DNA from: Scenedesmus sp. ARA3
Lineage: Eukaryota; Chlorophyta; Chlorophyceae; Sphaeropleales; Scenedesmaceae
Assembly (NCBI GenBank): GCA_004335835.1
Contig: RWJK01001203.1
Span: 53,228 to 117,227, forward strand
DNA: 64,000 nucleotides
Direction: 5' to 3'
In this document: positions 22,581-32,990 of the stretch, piece by piece
Position numbering within the stretch: position 1 is the stretch's first letter
Layout of the letters: each line of letters starts with the position of its first letter
Program-made: the position numbers and the translations under genes
Notes under the pieces: generated by a model
Told to the model about the DNA's origin: nothing
Databases searched by the model: none
Seen by the model: only the letters and a program-made list of their open reading frames with translations

Positions 22581-23695
22581 CTACTGCTGCTCCTCGGCAG
22601 CTGCTGCAATCCGTTTGCACACTCGCCGGTGCAGCTGGTTGGTCCAGCACGCCTGCAGGCACTCCCTGCTGCAGAAGCGCGCAGCCCTGCAGCCGCTGCA
22701 CACGCAGCCCTTGCCTCCCACCAGCGTCAGCTCACTCAGCTTAGCTAAGCTGGCACAGCTGGGGTTGCAGCACCACAGCGGCTGCGGCAGCTGCACTATT
22801 ACTGCTGACCCTAGCTGCTGCAGCTGCTGCGCCAGCTCTGGGCTCATCACCTGCCGGATGAGCTCCTGCATGCTGGCATCACTCACTGGTGCTGTCCCTG
22901 CTGCTTCTGCTGCACCGGCATCATCGTCTGCTCCATCTGCACCTGCAGCCACCATTGCTGCCGCAGCAGCAGATGCTGATGATGCTCCTGAGCATGTGCT
23001 GGTACCTTCCTGCCCCTCTTCCTGCTGCTGCTGCTGCTGCTGCTGCTGCACTGTCCTGCCCATGTCTTGATGTGGTGTGATGCCGTGCTCAGGCTGTCTG
23101 TGCGGCGAGGCAAGCTGCTCCCCTGCCTCATGCGCGACGCTGTCACGTGTCCTGTGCAGCTGCTCTGCCTGCTCTACCTGCTCAACTTGGTCTCCTGCTT
23201 CCTCATTAGCGTCTTCTGCTTCTTCATTGGTCCAGCACCCCTCGTCACCCTCCTCATCACTGCCAGCAGACAGCACACGCTGCTGCCTGAGACAGCTCAC
23301 AGCACACTCCTGCAGCGCCTGTAGCTGCTGCGCCAGCTGCTGCACAGCCTGCTCGGCAGCTGCTGCTGTGCCAGGCAGCTGCAGCTCCTCAAGGCCGATC
23401 TCTATGGCACCAGCAGCCCTCAAGATGTTGCCAAGCAGCATGATAAGCTGCGGCTTTACCGCCGCAAGTGGAATGAAGAGGGCACATCCACCCCCACCAC
23501 TCAGCTGCAGGTGCTGCAGCTGCTCCTGGCTGCTGGCTGCAGCAGGCGCTGCATGTACCTGTGCGAGCAGCTGCCCCACCAGCGCCATGCAGCGAGCCAG
23601 CAGCACCACCCGCTGCTGCAGCGGCAGCTGCTCCGGCAGCTCCAGTAAGAATTCCAGCAGCCCGCCTGCATTGGGCAGAGTGCAGCCTGCCATGC

Positions 23696-23728
<33 letters not shown>

Positions 23729-25981
23729 AGCTGGCTGCTGGCGGTGCTGGTGGCGCGGCTGCTGCTTCGCTGGCTGCTGGCGGTGCTCGTACAGCCAGCA
23801 CTTTCATCATTGTGGTGAGCAGCGCAAACAGCTCGCGAGGTGCCGCCTCGGCCGCTGCATTCCTGGCTGGCATCCCTGGCGCGCGGGCGCCTTCGCTCTC
23901 CTCCTCAGAGGCCAGCTCCAGGGCGCAGCACAGGAAGCTGACGCTGTTGTTGAGCTGCTCCTGCGGCAGCCCGCTGTCTGCTGCCAGGCGCAGCCCTGCC
24001 TCCAGAGTGCTGCAGCAGCTGGCTGGAGACTTGCTGATGGCTGCAACTACTGCGGCGGCGCTGCTGTCCTCGTAAAAATACCCTGAAGCACAACAGGCAG
24101 CGACAGGAGTGTCACTCGGTCAGAGCTCCAGCCAGCAGCTGCAGCACCTAGGCAGGGCTGCGCCTGGCAACAGACAGCAGGCTGCAGCACGAGCAGCTCA
24201 ACAAGCGTCAGCTTCCTGTTGCACATGCAGCACCACAGCCGAGCAGCAGCACTCGCACCCCTAGCACCCAGCCGGCTGTCTGGCAGCCCTGCAGCATGCG
24301 TGTCGCTGCTGACAACGCTTACGTACGGCAGATCAGCGACAGCACCAGCTTTGAACAGCACAGCGTTCCTGGCAGCAAGGGCCACCCACCTAGGTCAGTC
24401 AGCTGCACCACCAGCCCGCCGAATGCGCCCTGCAGCGCTTTCACGTCTTCTAAACCACCGCTGCTGCTGCTGCTGCTGCGGTTGATGAGCTGCAGCAGTT
24501 CAGGCGCGTTGACGTGGAGGAAGAGATCCAGCACTGTCTTCCACGCATGCGGCGCTCCCATCAACGGAGCCTCCATCACTGCTGCCACAAGTGTCAGCAC
24601 GCGCTGCGCCAGCTGCACATCATCAGGCTGCAGCAGCAGCAGCTCAAACAGCACCGGCAGCAGGCAAGCGTCCAACGCCCTTTCTGCTATCAAGCCGCCC
24701 GACACAGCGCTGTGCTGCTGCTGCTCATCCCATGTGAGGGCCTGGGCCTCTCGTGCTATGTGCAGTAAGGCCACGGCATGCTCAGGTGCCAGCAGCTGCT
24801 GACTGAGCTCCAGCTGCAGCACACCAGGCAGCAGCGGCTGCAGCAGCTGCTCGTGAACGGGGACGATCTTGTCAATGCGTTGCCGCTGCCCACTGGCTGC
24901 TGCTGCTGCTTGCTGATGCTGATGCATCCTGCAAACCTCCGCACCTGCAAAGTACACATTTCTAATGATCAGCACATGTGTAGATGCAATTTCGCTCCAA
25001 GGCACAGCAATGCTGGAGCTGGGTGCAGTAGCACAAGAGCTGCAGCAGCTCACTCTGTAGCTGATTCTGTTGCTACTTCAGCGCACCCTGCAGCTTACTC
25101 TGCGCCACAGTCTGCACCCCGCACTGGCAGTGCTATTCAGCACCTCGACTGTGCTACTGCATGCGGCTGTTATACAGCCTGCTCAGTGCGGCACAGGACG
25201 GTTGTCGCTGATGCAGTGGCTGAATGGCAAAGTAATGGCAATGGCTTGACTAGTGATGTGATTTGTCAGGCTGCTCACCTAGCCCAACCGCCAGCAGCTT
25301 GTACAGCGCAGGCTCAGCCAGCAGCTGAATGCTCTGCTGCGGCAGCACCTGCACCTGCTGCCCCGCAATGTCTTTGACCAGGCGCTCAGCCAGGACCTTC
25401 GCCCAAAGCACTGCTGACAAGCTGCTGTGTGAGCGCGCTCTGACGATGGTGCTGCTGCTGCTGCTGCTGTCGTCGTGCGGCAGGCTGCTTTCATGCCTGA
25501 ACATTACTGCATCCACACGCACCATCTGCCACATCAGCCGCAGTGCCGGCTTGAAGCATGCGGCAATGGTGTTTCCTGCAAGCAGCTTGCCTGGCCATGG
25601 CTTGGCCATGGCTAGATAGCAGCACAGCAGCATCATGCTTGCACTGTACAGGTTTGGGTACTGCCGCAGCCGCTGCTGCTGCTGCTGCCTCTCAAGCTCC
25701 GAAGTCTGCCGCCCTGCCGGTCCCAGCAGCAGTGATAGCTCGTGTGCTGCTGTGGTGCAGTAGAAAGCCAGGCATTGAAGCAGTCCTGCAGGACAGGCAA
25801 ATGTGGCAAACAGGCATACAGGCATGCATATCAGCAATAGCGCGCGCCATGCTGATCTGCTAGAGTGCAATGCAGATCTACTGGAGTACCATGTAGCTGC
25901 TGAGAAACGTTTGAATTGCGGGATATATGTACTATTTTTGTGCCAGTCCTGTGCTGACCTTGCTTGCTCAGCAGGCTGCCA

Positions 25982-26017
<36 letters not shown>

Positions 26018-26532
26018 AGCTGTATGGTACATGTGCACACACACAAAACACACACAGCTCCACCAGGTATGCATCTGGTGCAGCTGGCAGAGCATGAACT
26101 TTCGGTCCATTTCTGCACCGATCCTACGCATTCTGCAAGCGCACCTGACTCTGCCAGCTGGCGCGCTACCAGCAGAGAGCTGACAGCAGCATCTGGCCCA
26201 CCCCACTTGCCGCGCGAGGCAAATAGCTCAGCTAGGAAGGCGAGCAGATTATCTGCGCTGCATCTAATGCCTTCAAAGAATGCTGGCTGGTGCAGTTGCT
26301 GGAACAGCAGCTCCACTGTGTGCTTCAGTGCCCTGCCCAGCACCTGCACCAGCTGCTGCTGCTGGACGAGCTGCCGGACATCAGTATGCCTGCCTGTGCT
26401 AAGCAGCAGGCAAAACTCTTCGAGCGCTTGAATTGCCACAACTCCTCCTTGGTGAGGCGCTATACCTGAGCAGTACAAGTGCTTCAGGCGATTCAGGATG
26501 GCTTGTGGCATGGGGGGGTCCGTGTCTTGCAT
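22581..26532 (-). CDS. MYND zinc-finger protein, tandem copy B
   Basis: The exon layout is the same as copy A: 26145-26532, 25279-25785, 24390-24944 and 22581-24082. Exon 1 is also 388 nt, and phase 1 holds throughout, giving 983 residues. The ATG at 26532 (MQDTDPPMPQAILNR) aligns with the inner ATG of copy A. Exons 1-3 keep the helical Leu/Gln region. Exon 4 starts after CTTCAG with GYFYEDSS and carries Ala-rich and poly-Gln tracts instead of the long acidic blocks of copy A. It ends with the MYND-type finger WCCNPSC, CSGCRAARFCSREC and HRRVC. The open frame and conserved phase argue that the gene is active. The role is inferred to be protein interaction. It is transcribed in the same direction as its neighbours, with about 0.9 kb of shared-ancestry spacer on each side. 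Confidence 0.82.
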
Positions 26533-26689
26533 TTTTGCACTGGGGTGCTCTGAGGCCAACTGCGGGGAGTCGCTGAAGGATGCGACACAATACTCTTCTG
26601 ATGCACGAAAGCTATGTCTGGTGCAGGCATCGTCATGTTGCGCGTGCGAGTGTCACATGAGGTCCTCCATCCGGAACCCGCGTTTCTAC

Positions 26690-26733
26690 AGTTCAAATCA
26701 GGAAGTAACAGCTCAACGGCCGAGCCTCGACAT
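26690..26733 (-). promoter_or_regulatory. Conserved upstream block, MYND copy B
   Basis: This is the counterpart of the block upstream of copies A and C: GTTCAAAT, AGTAACAGCT and GCCGAGCCTCGACAT, 158 bp upstream of the ATG. Confidence 0.5.
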
Positions 26734-26739
26734 CTATCA

Positions 26740-27507
26740 GAGGCGCCTAACGCGATTACGTTCTTTTGAAAGAATGGCCAAGGTTCCTTAAGCTGGCCTG
26801 CAGGAGACAGCTGTAGTGCCACCGGCGGTGCTGTGCAGCACTGCGCTGAGCTTGCATGCCAAACATGACTGGAAACGTGATGCCTGCATGCTATAGTGGC
26901 GCGGTCGCCACATAGTATTAGTAATGCAAGTGAAATTTGCATCTGCCGGATGGGCTGGGCTGCTATGTATCATACATGGCAGACATGTATCAACGTGCAG
27001 ACACCCCCCCTGAAGCAGGGTCTAGGGGCTGGGGTGGGACCCAAGCGATGTCAATTTCTCGCAGCTCAACTCAAACTACTGAACAGAAAGCTGGCAAATA
27101 AAGACAAGATGTAAATGATTTGATTAAGGGCTTCTGTGCGTGCAGACATGTATGCATGACTTCACCACCAGCACTGCAGTATTCCTTTACATGTGTCCTT
27201 GCAAATAGCACACGCAATGACAACTTATGTTTTCGGACAGCACAACATGCAAATACGCATTGATGCCCTGATTGCATCATGACCAACAGTACAGCACGTG
27301 CAGTACTGGTGCACTACAGGTATACTACAGCATGTAGTACCGTAGTTACAGTACATGCTCACAGCAGTAAACATGAACAATAATATGAACCGCATGGGTT
27401 CCTACATTTGTGGTGGCCATCCAACCAGTTCGTCCACTGCCGCAGCCAACCGGCATCAGAGACCCTGCAGCACTGACTTTGCAGATACCGATGATCAACC
27501 AGTCAGC
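26740..27507. other. Spacer between MYND copies B and C
   Basis: This spacer holds further upstream similarity to copy A. GTAGTTACAG at about 27344 contains TTACA, a possible TGTAA poly(A) signal about 160 nt 3' of copy C. I see no gene. Confidence 0.4.
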
Positions 27508-29804
27508 CTACGGTTGCTGCTGCTGAGCCGCAGCTGCTATGCGCTTGCACACCCGCCTGTGCAGCTGGTTGGTCCAGCACGCCTCCAGGCACTTCCGGCT
27601 GCAGAACCTGGCTGTCCTGCAGCCGGCACAAACACAGCCCTTGCCGCCCACCAGCGACAGCTCACTCAGCTTAGCCAAGCTGGCACAGCTGGGGTTGCAG
27701 CACCACAGCGGCTGCGGCAGCTGCAGCACCACTGCTTGACCGAGCTGCTGCAGCTGCTGTGCTAGTTCCAGGCTCATCACCTGCTGCACAAGACCCTGCA
27801 TATCAGCTGCACTCACTTCCGCGCCCTCTGCAACTGCTCCTGCTGCTGATGCACCGGTGCCGGCGCCTGCTGCACCTGCACCTGCAGCTGCTGCAACAGA
27901 TGACGATGCGCCACCTGGGCATGTGCTGGCGCCCTCCTCCGGCTGCCGCTGCTGCTGCTGCCGCATCTCATCATCATCATCCTCACCATCACTACGCAGT
28001 GCAACCAGCCGCTGGACATGGTCCTCGACGCACTCGTGCAGCGACTCCAGCTGCTGCTGCAGCTGCTGCGCAGCCGCTGCTGCGCCGCCAGGCAGCCGCA
28101 CCTGCTCCAGGCCAGCAGCCACGATGCCAATCGACCTCACAATCGCGACAAACAGCATCTGCATCTGCATTTGCAGCTGCCGCAAAGCCTGGCTGCCAGA
28201 GGGATCGCTGGCGCTGCTCATCTGCAGCCGCCGCTGCAGCGCGGCGGGGCTGGCAGCAGCAGCAGCCGCATGCACCTGTTCAAGCAGCTGCCCCACCAGC
28301 GCCAAGCAGCGGCTCAGCAGCACCAGCTGCTGCTGCAGCGGCACCTGCGCTGGCAGCTCCATGCACAGCTGCAGCAGGACAGCTGCAGTGGGCAATGCGA
28401 AGACTGCCGCCGGACCTGCTACTGCTACTGCTGCTGCTCCATCCGCTGCTGCTGCTTCTTCGCTGGGTGCTGCTACTGCTGCTGCTTCTGCTGCTGCTCC
28501 ATCCGCTGCTCCGCCTGCTGGTGCAGCTGGCGCTGCCAGCACCTTGATCATTGTGGTGAGCAGCGCAAAGAGCTCGCGTGGTGCCGCCTGTGCCGCTGCA
28601 TTCCTGGGGCTGCTCTCAGCGCTGCTGCCTGTGTTGAATGCTGCACACACAAAGCTGATGCTGTTGAAAGCCTGCCTACGGCTGCTGCCTGCTGTGAGGC
28701 GCAGCCCTGCTTCAAATGTGCAGCAGCAGCTGCGCGGGTCCTGTCTGATGAAGCCGCCTAATGCGGATGCTGCGGCGAGAGTAGTGGCCATGTCGGCTGG
28801 TACTGCAGCTGCAGCACCGCAGGCAGCAAGGGTATGCATGTGAGACCTAAGGCAGAGTGTGACTGTTGTGCAGGTAGCATGCCAGCCATGCTGGCGGAAC
28901 CGGTGACAACTCTTGCCTCACAGCTCTGCATCTTGTGCATTAATCACTAACGCTGCTAGAGCACATGGCAGCCAGCTGCCACGACAGGATATGCGGATGG
29001 CGGCGGTGCCATGGCTCAAAGCAACAACGGAGAGAAAAGATACGAGTACAACCCGGGTCAGCAGTATGCTGGCTTGCTGGGCTTGTGCCTGAGGCTTGTC
29101 CTCTCTGATCGTTGCAAGGTGTTGTTGTGTTGTGTTGCAGATGATTCTTGATGTTGGGGAGGAGCTGTGGCATGCGCGGCAGCAGAGGTAGGAGGGATAT
29201 TACACTAGGCTGCTTTTAAGCTGCTTGTAGAGGAATAAGGCCCACCTGGGTCAGTTAGCAGGACCACCAGTCGCCCAAATGCACTCCGCACCGCTGTGGC
29301 GTCTTCTGCAGCATCACTGCTGCTGCTGCTGATGCTGCTGCTGTTGATAAGCTGCAGCAGCTGAGGCCCCGAGCCTTTGACCATCATCATCTCCAGCAGT
29401 AGCCTCAGTAGCTGTTGCCTGGGGCGCTGCTGCTGCCTGTTGAGGTGCAGCAGTTAGCCCCGGAGCATGTGGTGTCGCTGCTGCGCGTTGAACATGAAGC
29501 ACAGTGCCTGGCGCGGGACTCCCAGCAGCAGCAGCAGCAGCACTCGCTGCAGCAGCTGCTGCAGAGTGTTTCGTCAGGCGAATTGACCATCATCATCTCC
29601 AGCAGTAGCCTCGCTGCATACTGCCCTCCCGTGACTGGTGACTCCACCGCTGCTGCAACCAGAGTCAGCACCTGCTGAGCCAGCTGCACATCACGCGGCT
29701 GCAGCAGCAGCAGCCGCAGCAGCATCGGCAGCAGCACCATGTCAAACATTGCGTCTGCAGTCAAGTCGCCAGACAAAACACTCTGCAGCAGCTGCTGCAG
29801 CGAG

Positions 29805-29840
<36 letters not shown>

Positions 29841-31763
29841 GAGTCCCGCGCCAGGCACTGCGCTTCATGTGCAGCTCGCAGCAGCGACGCCACATGCTCA
29901 GGGGCTAACAGCTGCACCTCAACAGGCAGCAGCAGCGCCCCAGGCAACAGCTGCTGCAGCAGCTGCTGATGGCAGGCAGGAATGTTTGCAGAGCGCTGCT
30001 GCTGCCCGTCTACTGCTGCTGCTGCCGCTCGCTGCTGCCTGTGCATGCGGCGCACCTCCACACCTGCAGCACCAGCAGTCAGCACACATCAGCCAAGAAC
30101 AGATACAACAACAGGCCACACGGCAGGGTATAGCGTAAGCAGTAAACAACAGCCCTGAAATGTGCGCGCGTGCTACAGTGTATCGGAGGCCACGTGCGAC
30201 TTCCTGCATGCAACGTCTGGAAATTTGAGCAACGCCTGATAAACACTTTCTAACTCACGCAACTCCGCTTCAACCCATGCTGCAACAGCTGTGCTCTCTA
30301 CAGTGACGTACAGTTTCACCAAGCAACTTGGCACTGCAGGCGGCAAACATTTCAATCAATGCTGCTGTGCATGCCTAACAAATCAGGCCCCTCACCTAGG
30401 CGCCCCCGAACCTGTATTTGCATGCAGGGCACTGTTGACCAGCAACTAGCAGCCTATTTGCTGCTGCAGATCATGCCAAGGCACATGATGAAACCACAAC
30501 TGCTCACCTAGCCCCACCGCCAGCAGCTTGTACAGCGCAGGCTCAGCCAGCAGCTGAATGCTCTGCTGCGGCAGCACCTGCACCTGCTGCCCCGCAATGT
30601 CTGCATGCAGGCGCTCGGCCAGGAGCCTGATCCACGTTATCATTGCTATGGTGGTGCTCCTGAGTGTGTCTTCATCGCAGCTGCCAACGCTGCTGCTGCT
30701 GCTGCTGCTGCTGCCGCTGCTGCTGCTGCTGGCATTGCCATGCCGGCTGGGAGGGCGTATGGCCACAGTTATAACGCCACGTGACAATTCAGACAGCAGC
30801 AGCATTGCTGGCTTGAAACATGCGGCGATGGTGTTTCCTGCAAGCAGCTTGCCTGGCCACGCCTCGAACACAGCCAGGTAGATGCGCTGCAGCAGCATGC
30901 CGGCACGGTACAGGTTTGCATACTCCTCCATCCTGCTCCGCTGCTGCTGCTGCTGCTGCTGCTGCTCTGCAGACGCCAGGTCAAGTACCAGCTGCTGCAG
31001 CCGCTGTGCTCCTGTGTTGCAGTAGTGTGCCAAGTAGTGCAGCAGTTCTGCAAGACAGGTGGTTGAGGCATTGGGCAGCAGCAGCAGCAGCAGCAGCAGC
31101 AGCGGCAGCAGCAGCAGCACTCAGAGATCAAGGCACGCGTCCCAGTTGAGATGCGCAACATGCCAGCTCAGCAGCTACTGCCAGGCCAATCACGTGCCGC
31201 ATGTACTTGCATTGCCCATGTGCGCTAGCCTCGCGCGCCCAGCATGCATTTGTGCCGCTGCTGCAGCTGTGTGTGTATACACCCAGCTCCATAGGTAAAC
31301 TGACGACACATGGTGTACAGGAGCATATCTGTATTGCAGCTTTTGAAGTGATCATCTTGCACAGCGTGCAAGCCCACCTGACTCTGCCAGCTGGCGCGCT
31401 ACCAGCAGAGAGCTGATGGCGGTGTTTGGCCCACCCCACTTGTTGCACGAGGCAAACAGCTCGAAAACGAAGTCAATCAGATGCTCTATGCTGGCAACAA
31501 TACCAGTGGTGAGTTTCATCTGCTCCACGTGCTCGAAGAGCAGCTCCACTGTGTGCTGCAAAGCTAGGCCCAGCGCTGTCGCCAGCTGAGGCTGCTGCAC
31601 TAGGTGCAGGATGTCTGCATGCCTGCCCAGGCGGAGCAGCACGCGAAACTGTTTGAGCACTGACCCAGCAACGGCACCTCCTTCGGTAATAGTCTATGCT
31701 TCCGCGAGACAAGCTTTCCAGCTGCAACTGGAGCATGTATGGGGCTTCCCTGGACACCTCCAT
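27508..31763 (-). pseudogene. MYND zinc-finger gene, tandem copy C (disrupted)
   Basis: All four exon positions are preserved: 31378-31763, 30508-31047, 29246-30063 and 27508-28808. Exon 4 keeps an open frame with the MYND-type finger (WCCNPSC, CAGCRTARFCSRKC, HRRVC). Two lesions are visible. Exon 1 has one extra A compared with copy A (CGAAGGAGG against CGAGGAGG, near 31690), which shifts the frame after about 25 codons. Exon 3 has a 206-bp insertion. Exon 3 is 818 nt as it stands. Without 206 nt it would be 612 nt, a multiple of 3 like exon 3 of copies A and B (627 and 555 nt). Exon 2 (540 nt) and exon 4 (1301 nt) keep the family phase. I therefore call a recent pseudogene. A transcript could still be made. 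Confidence 0.8.
29377..29956. repeat. Inverted templated duplication inside exon 3 of MYND copy C
   Basis: Left arm 29406-29587 is the reverse complement of 29759-29956. By eye there are about 10 mismatches over some 165 aligned bases. The CAG tract is 6 units in the left arm against about 11-12 in the right. The insertion is flanked by a 30-bp direct repeat (29377-29406 and 29583-29612, TTGACCATCATC...AGCCTC), an offset of 206 bp. TTGAC is shared at one breakpoint. RNA from either strand could fold into a stem of about 180 bp with a loop of about 170 nt. Confidence 0.88.
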
Positions 31764-31889
31764 TTGATCGGAGCCTCACATATACAGCGGTGATCTACTG
31801 CAGGAATCAACTGCTTTCAATGTCTCCCTGCAACAGCACACGGAGGTTGTGATTCGTGCCAGGCATCCCCTCGCAAGCGTGTCACTCTT

Positions 31890-31935
31890 GTTCAAATCGC
31901 AAATGTAACAGCTAGGCTAGCGAGCCCCGACATTC
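31890..31935 (-). promoter_or_regulatory. Conserved upstream block, MYND copy C
   Basis: GTTCAAAT, TGTAACAGCTAGG and GCGAGCCCCGACAT match the upstream blocks of copies A and B, 127 bp upstream of this copy's ATG. The block is kept although the gene is disrupted, which points to recent inactivation. Confidence 0.45.
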
Positions 31936-32990
31936 ATGCTGCCTACGCTGCCACTCAGCTCTAAATAGTAAGTCTGCAACCTCTCGGCCGGCTCACCTCC
32001 AGCCTGCATGCAAAGCAGCTGTACTGCCACCGACAGCACAGCACGGTAGCCGCAACAGACAGTCACTCTGAAATATCTGTGACACGGTGTCTGAGGCAAA
32101 TGCGAATGATGATGAACCTGAATGTCCTCACTGATGAGCGTAATGGCAGCACCAAGCAGATCCAATTACACATGCAGGAACCGCAGCACGTGCAAATCCT
32201 ACTAGGATTGCATGTTGTGAATGCGCTTGACTGCAAGACTGACCGCATGCGGAGCAGATGATAGGTAGCAAACACCAATTCCCACCTGCATCATGCACCA
32301 CGCGCCAAAGACCACCTTGCAGATAACGCTTGCATGCACAGCCGGCCGCACCCACTGCCAACTTCAAGTTTTTGTAAGGTAAAGTAATCAAAAAGTTGAA
32401 GCTGCAGTAACGGCCTGTTAAGACATGTCTTAATCTGCTGTACAGCAGGGACGAGCACCAACAGGAAGTGGCGGCAGCTGGGGAACAAGCACCAGGCTGG
32501 CGCAAATCGCTTCGCAGTGTTGCACTGCCAGCATAAGCTTAATCACAGCCCTGCCACATGGTAGACCCGCAAGCTGCAATGGATGAACCTGCAGAACCGC
32601 GCATGGGGTGCAGGTAGCGCCGCATCAGATGCGTATCGGTGCCTACACACTGCCGGCTGTGCCGACAAGTTCAATTTATGCATCAGCCCTGAGCGCCTGC
32701 AGCTGGGTGCAACTGCTTGCATGCATGCGCATGCAGAGAGCATAGTGTGACTGCAACAAGTGGCCTACCAGGCCTCTCAATCAATCAGGGCTTCTCCTGC
32801 TGATGCAGCTGTACTCAGCACTGTGCGGGGCATAACAGCCAGGTAGACACAATATCAATGCAACCAAGAACAGCTCACCAGTGGGTACGGTATGCACATG
32901 TGCATGCATCCTTGATGCGTTGCCAACCCATTCCAAGGACTAGTAAGCGGCAATGCCCCTTGCAGGACACATCAAATGCATGATGCAGCT
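31936..32990. other. Spacer between MYND copy C and the sugar transporter
   Basis: The right flank of the MYND unit fades within about 150 bp. A 125-codon minus-strand frame at 32128-32505 has no motif, so I reject it. Nothing else is supportable. Confidence 0.4.

Noticed and set aside
29415..29678. Plus-strand gene starting with PGALLLPVEVQQLAPEH
   Set aside because: It is the inverted copy of minus-strand exon 3 of MYND copy C, not an independent plus-strand gene.
32128..32505. 125-codon minus-strand frame upstream of MYND copy C
   Set aside because: It has no motif, no partner exon and many Cys/Ala residues. It is compatible with chance.
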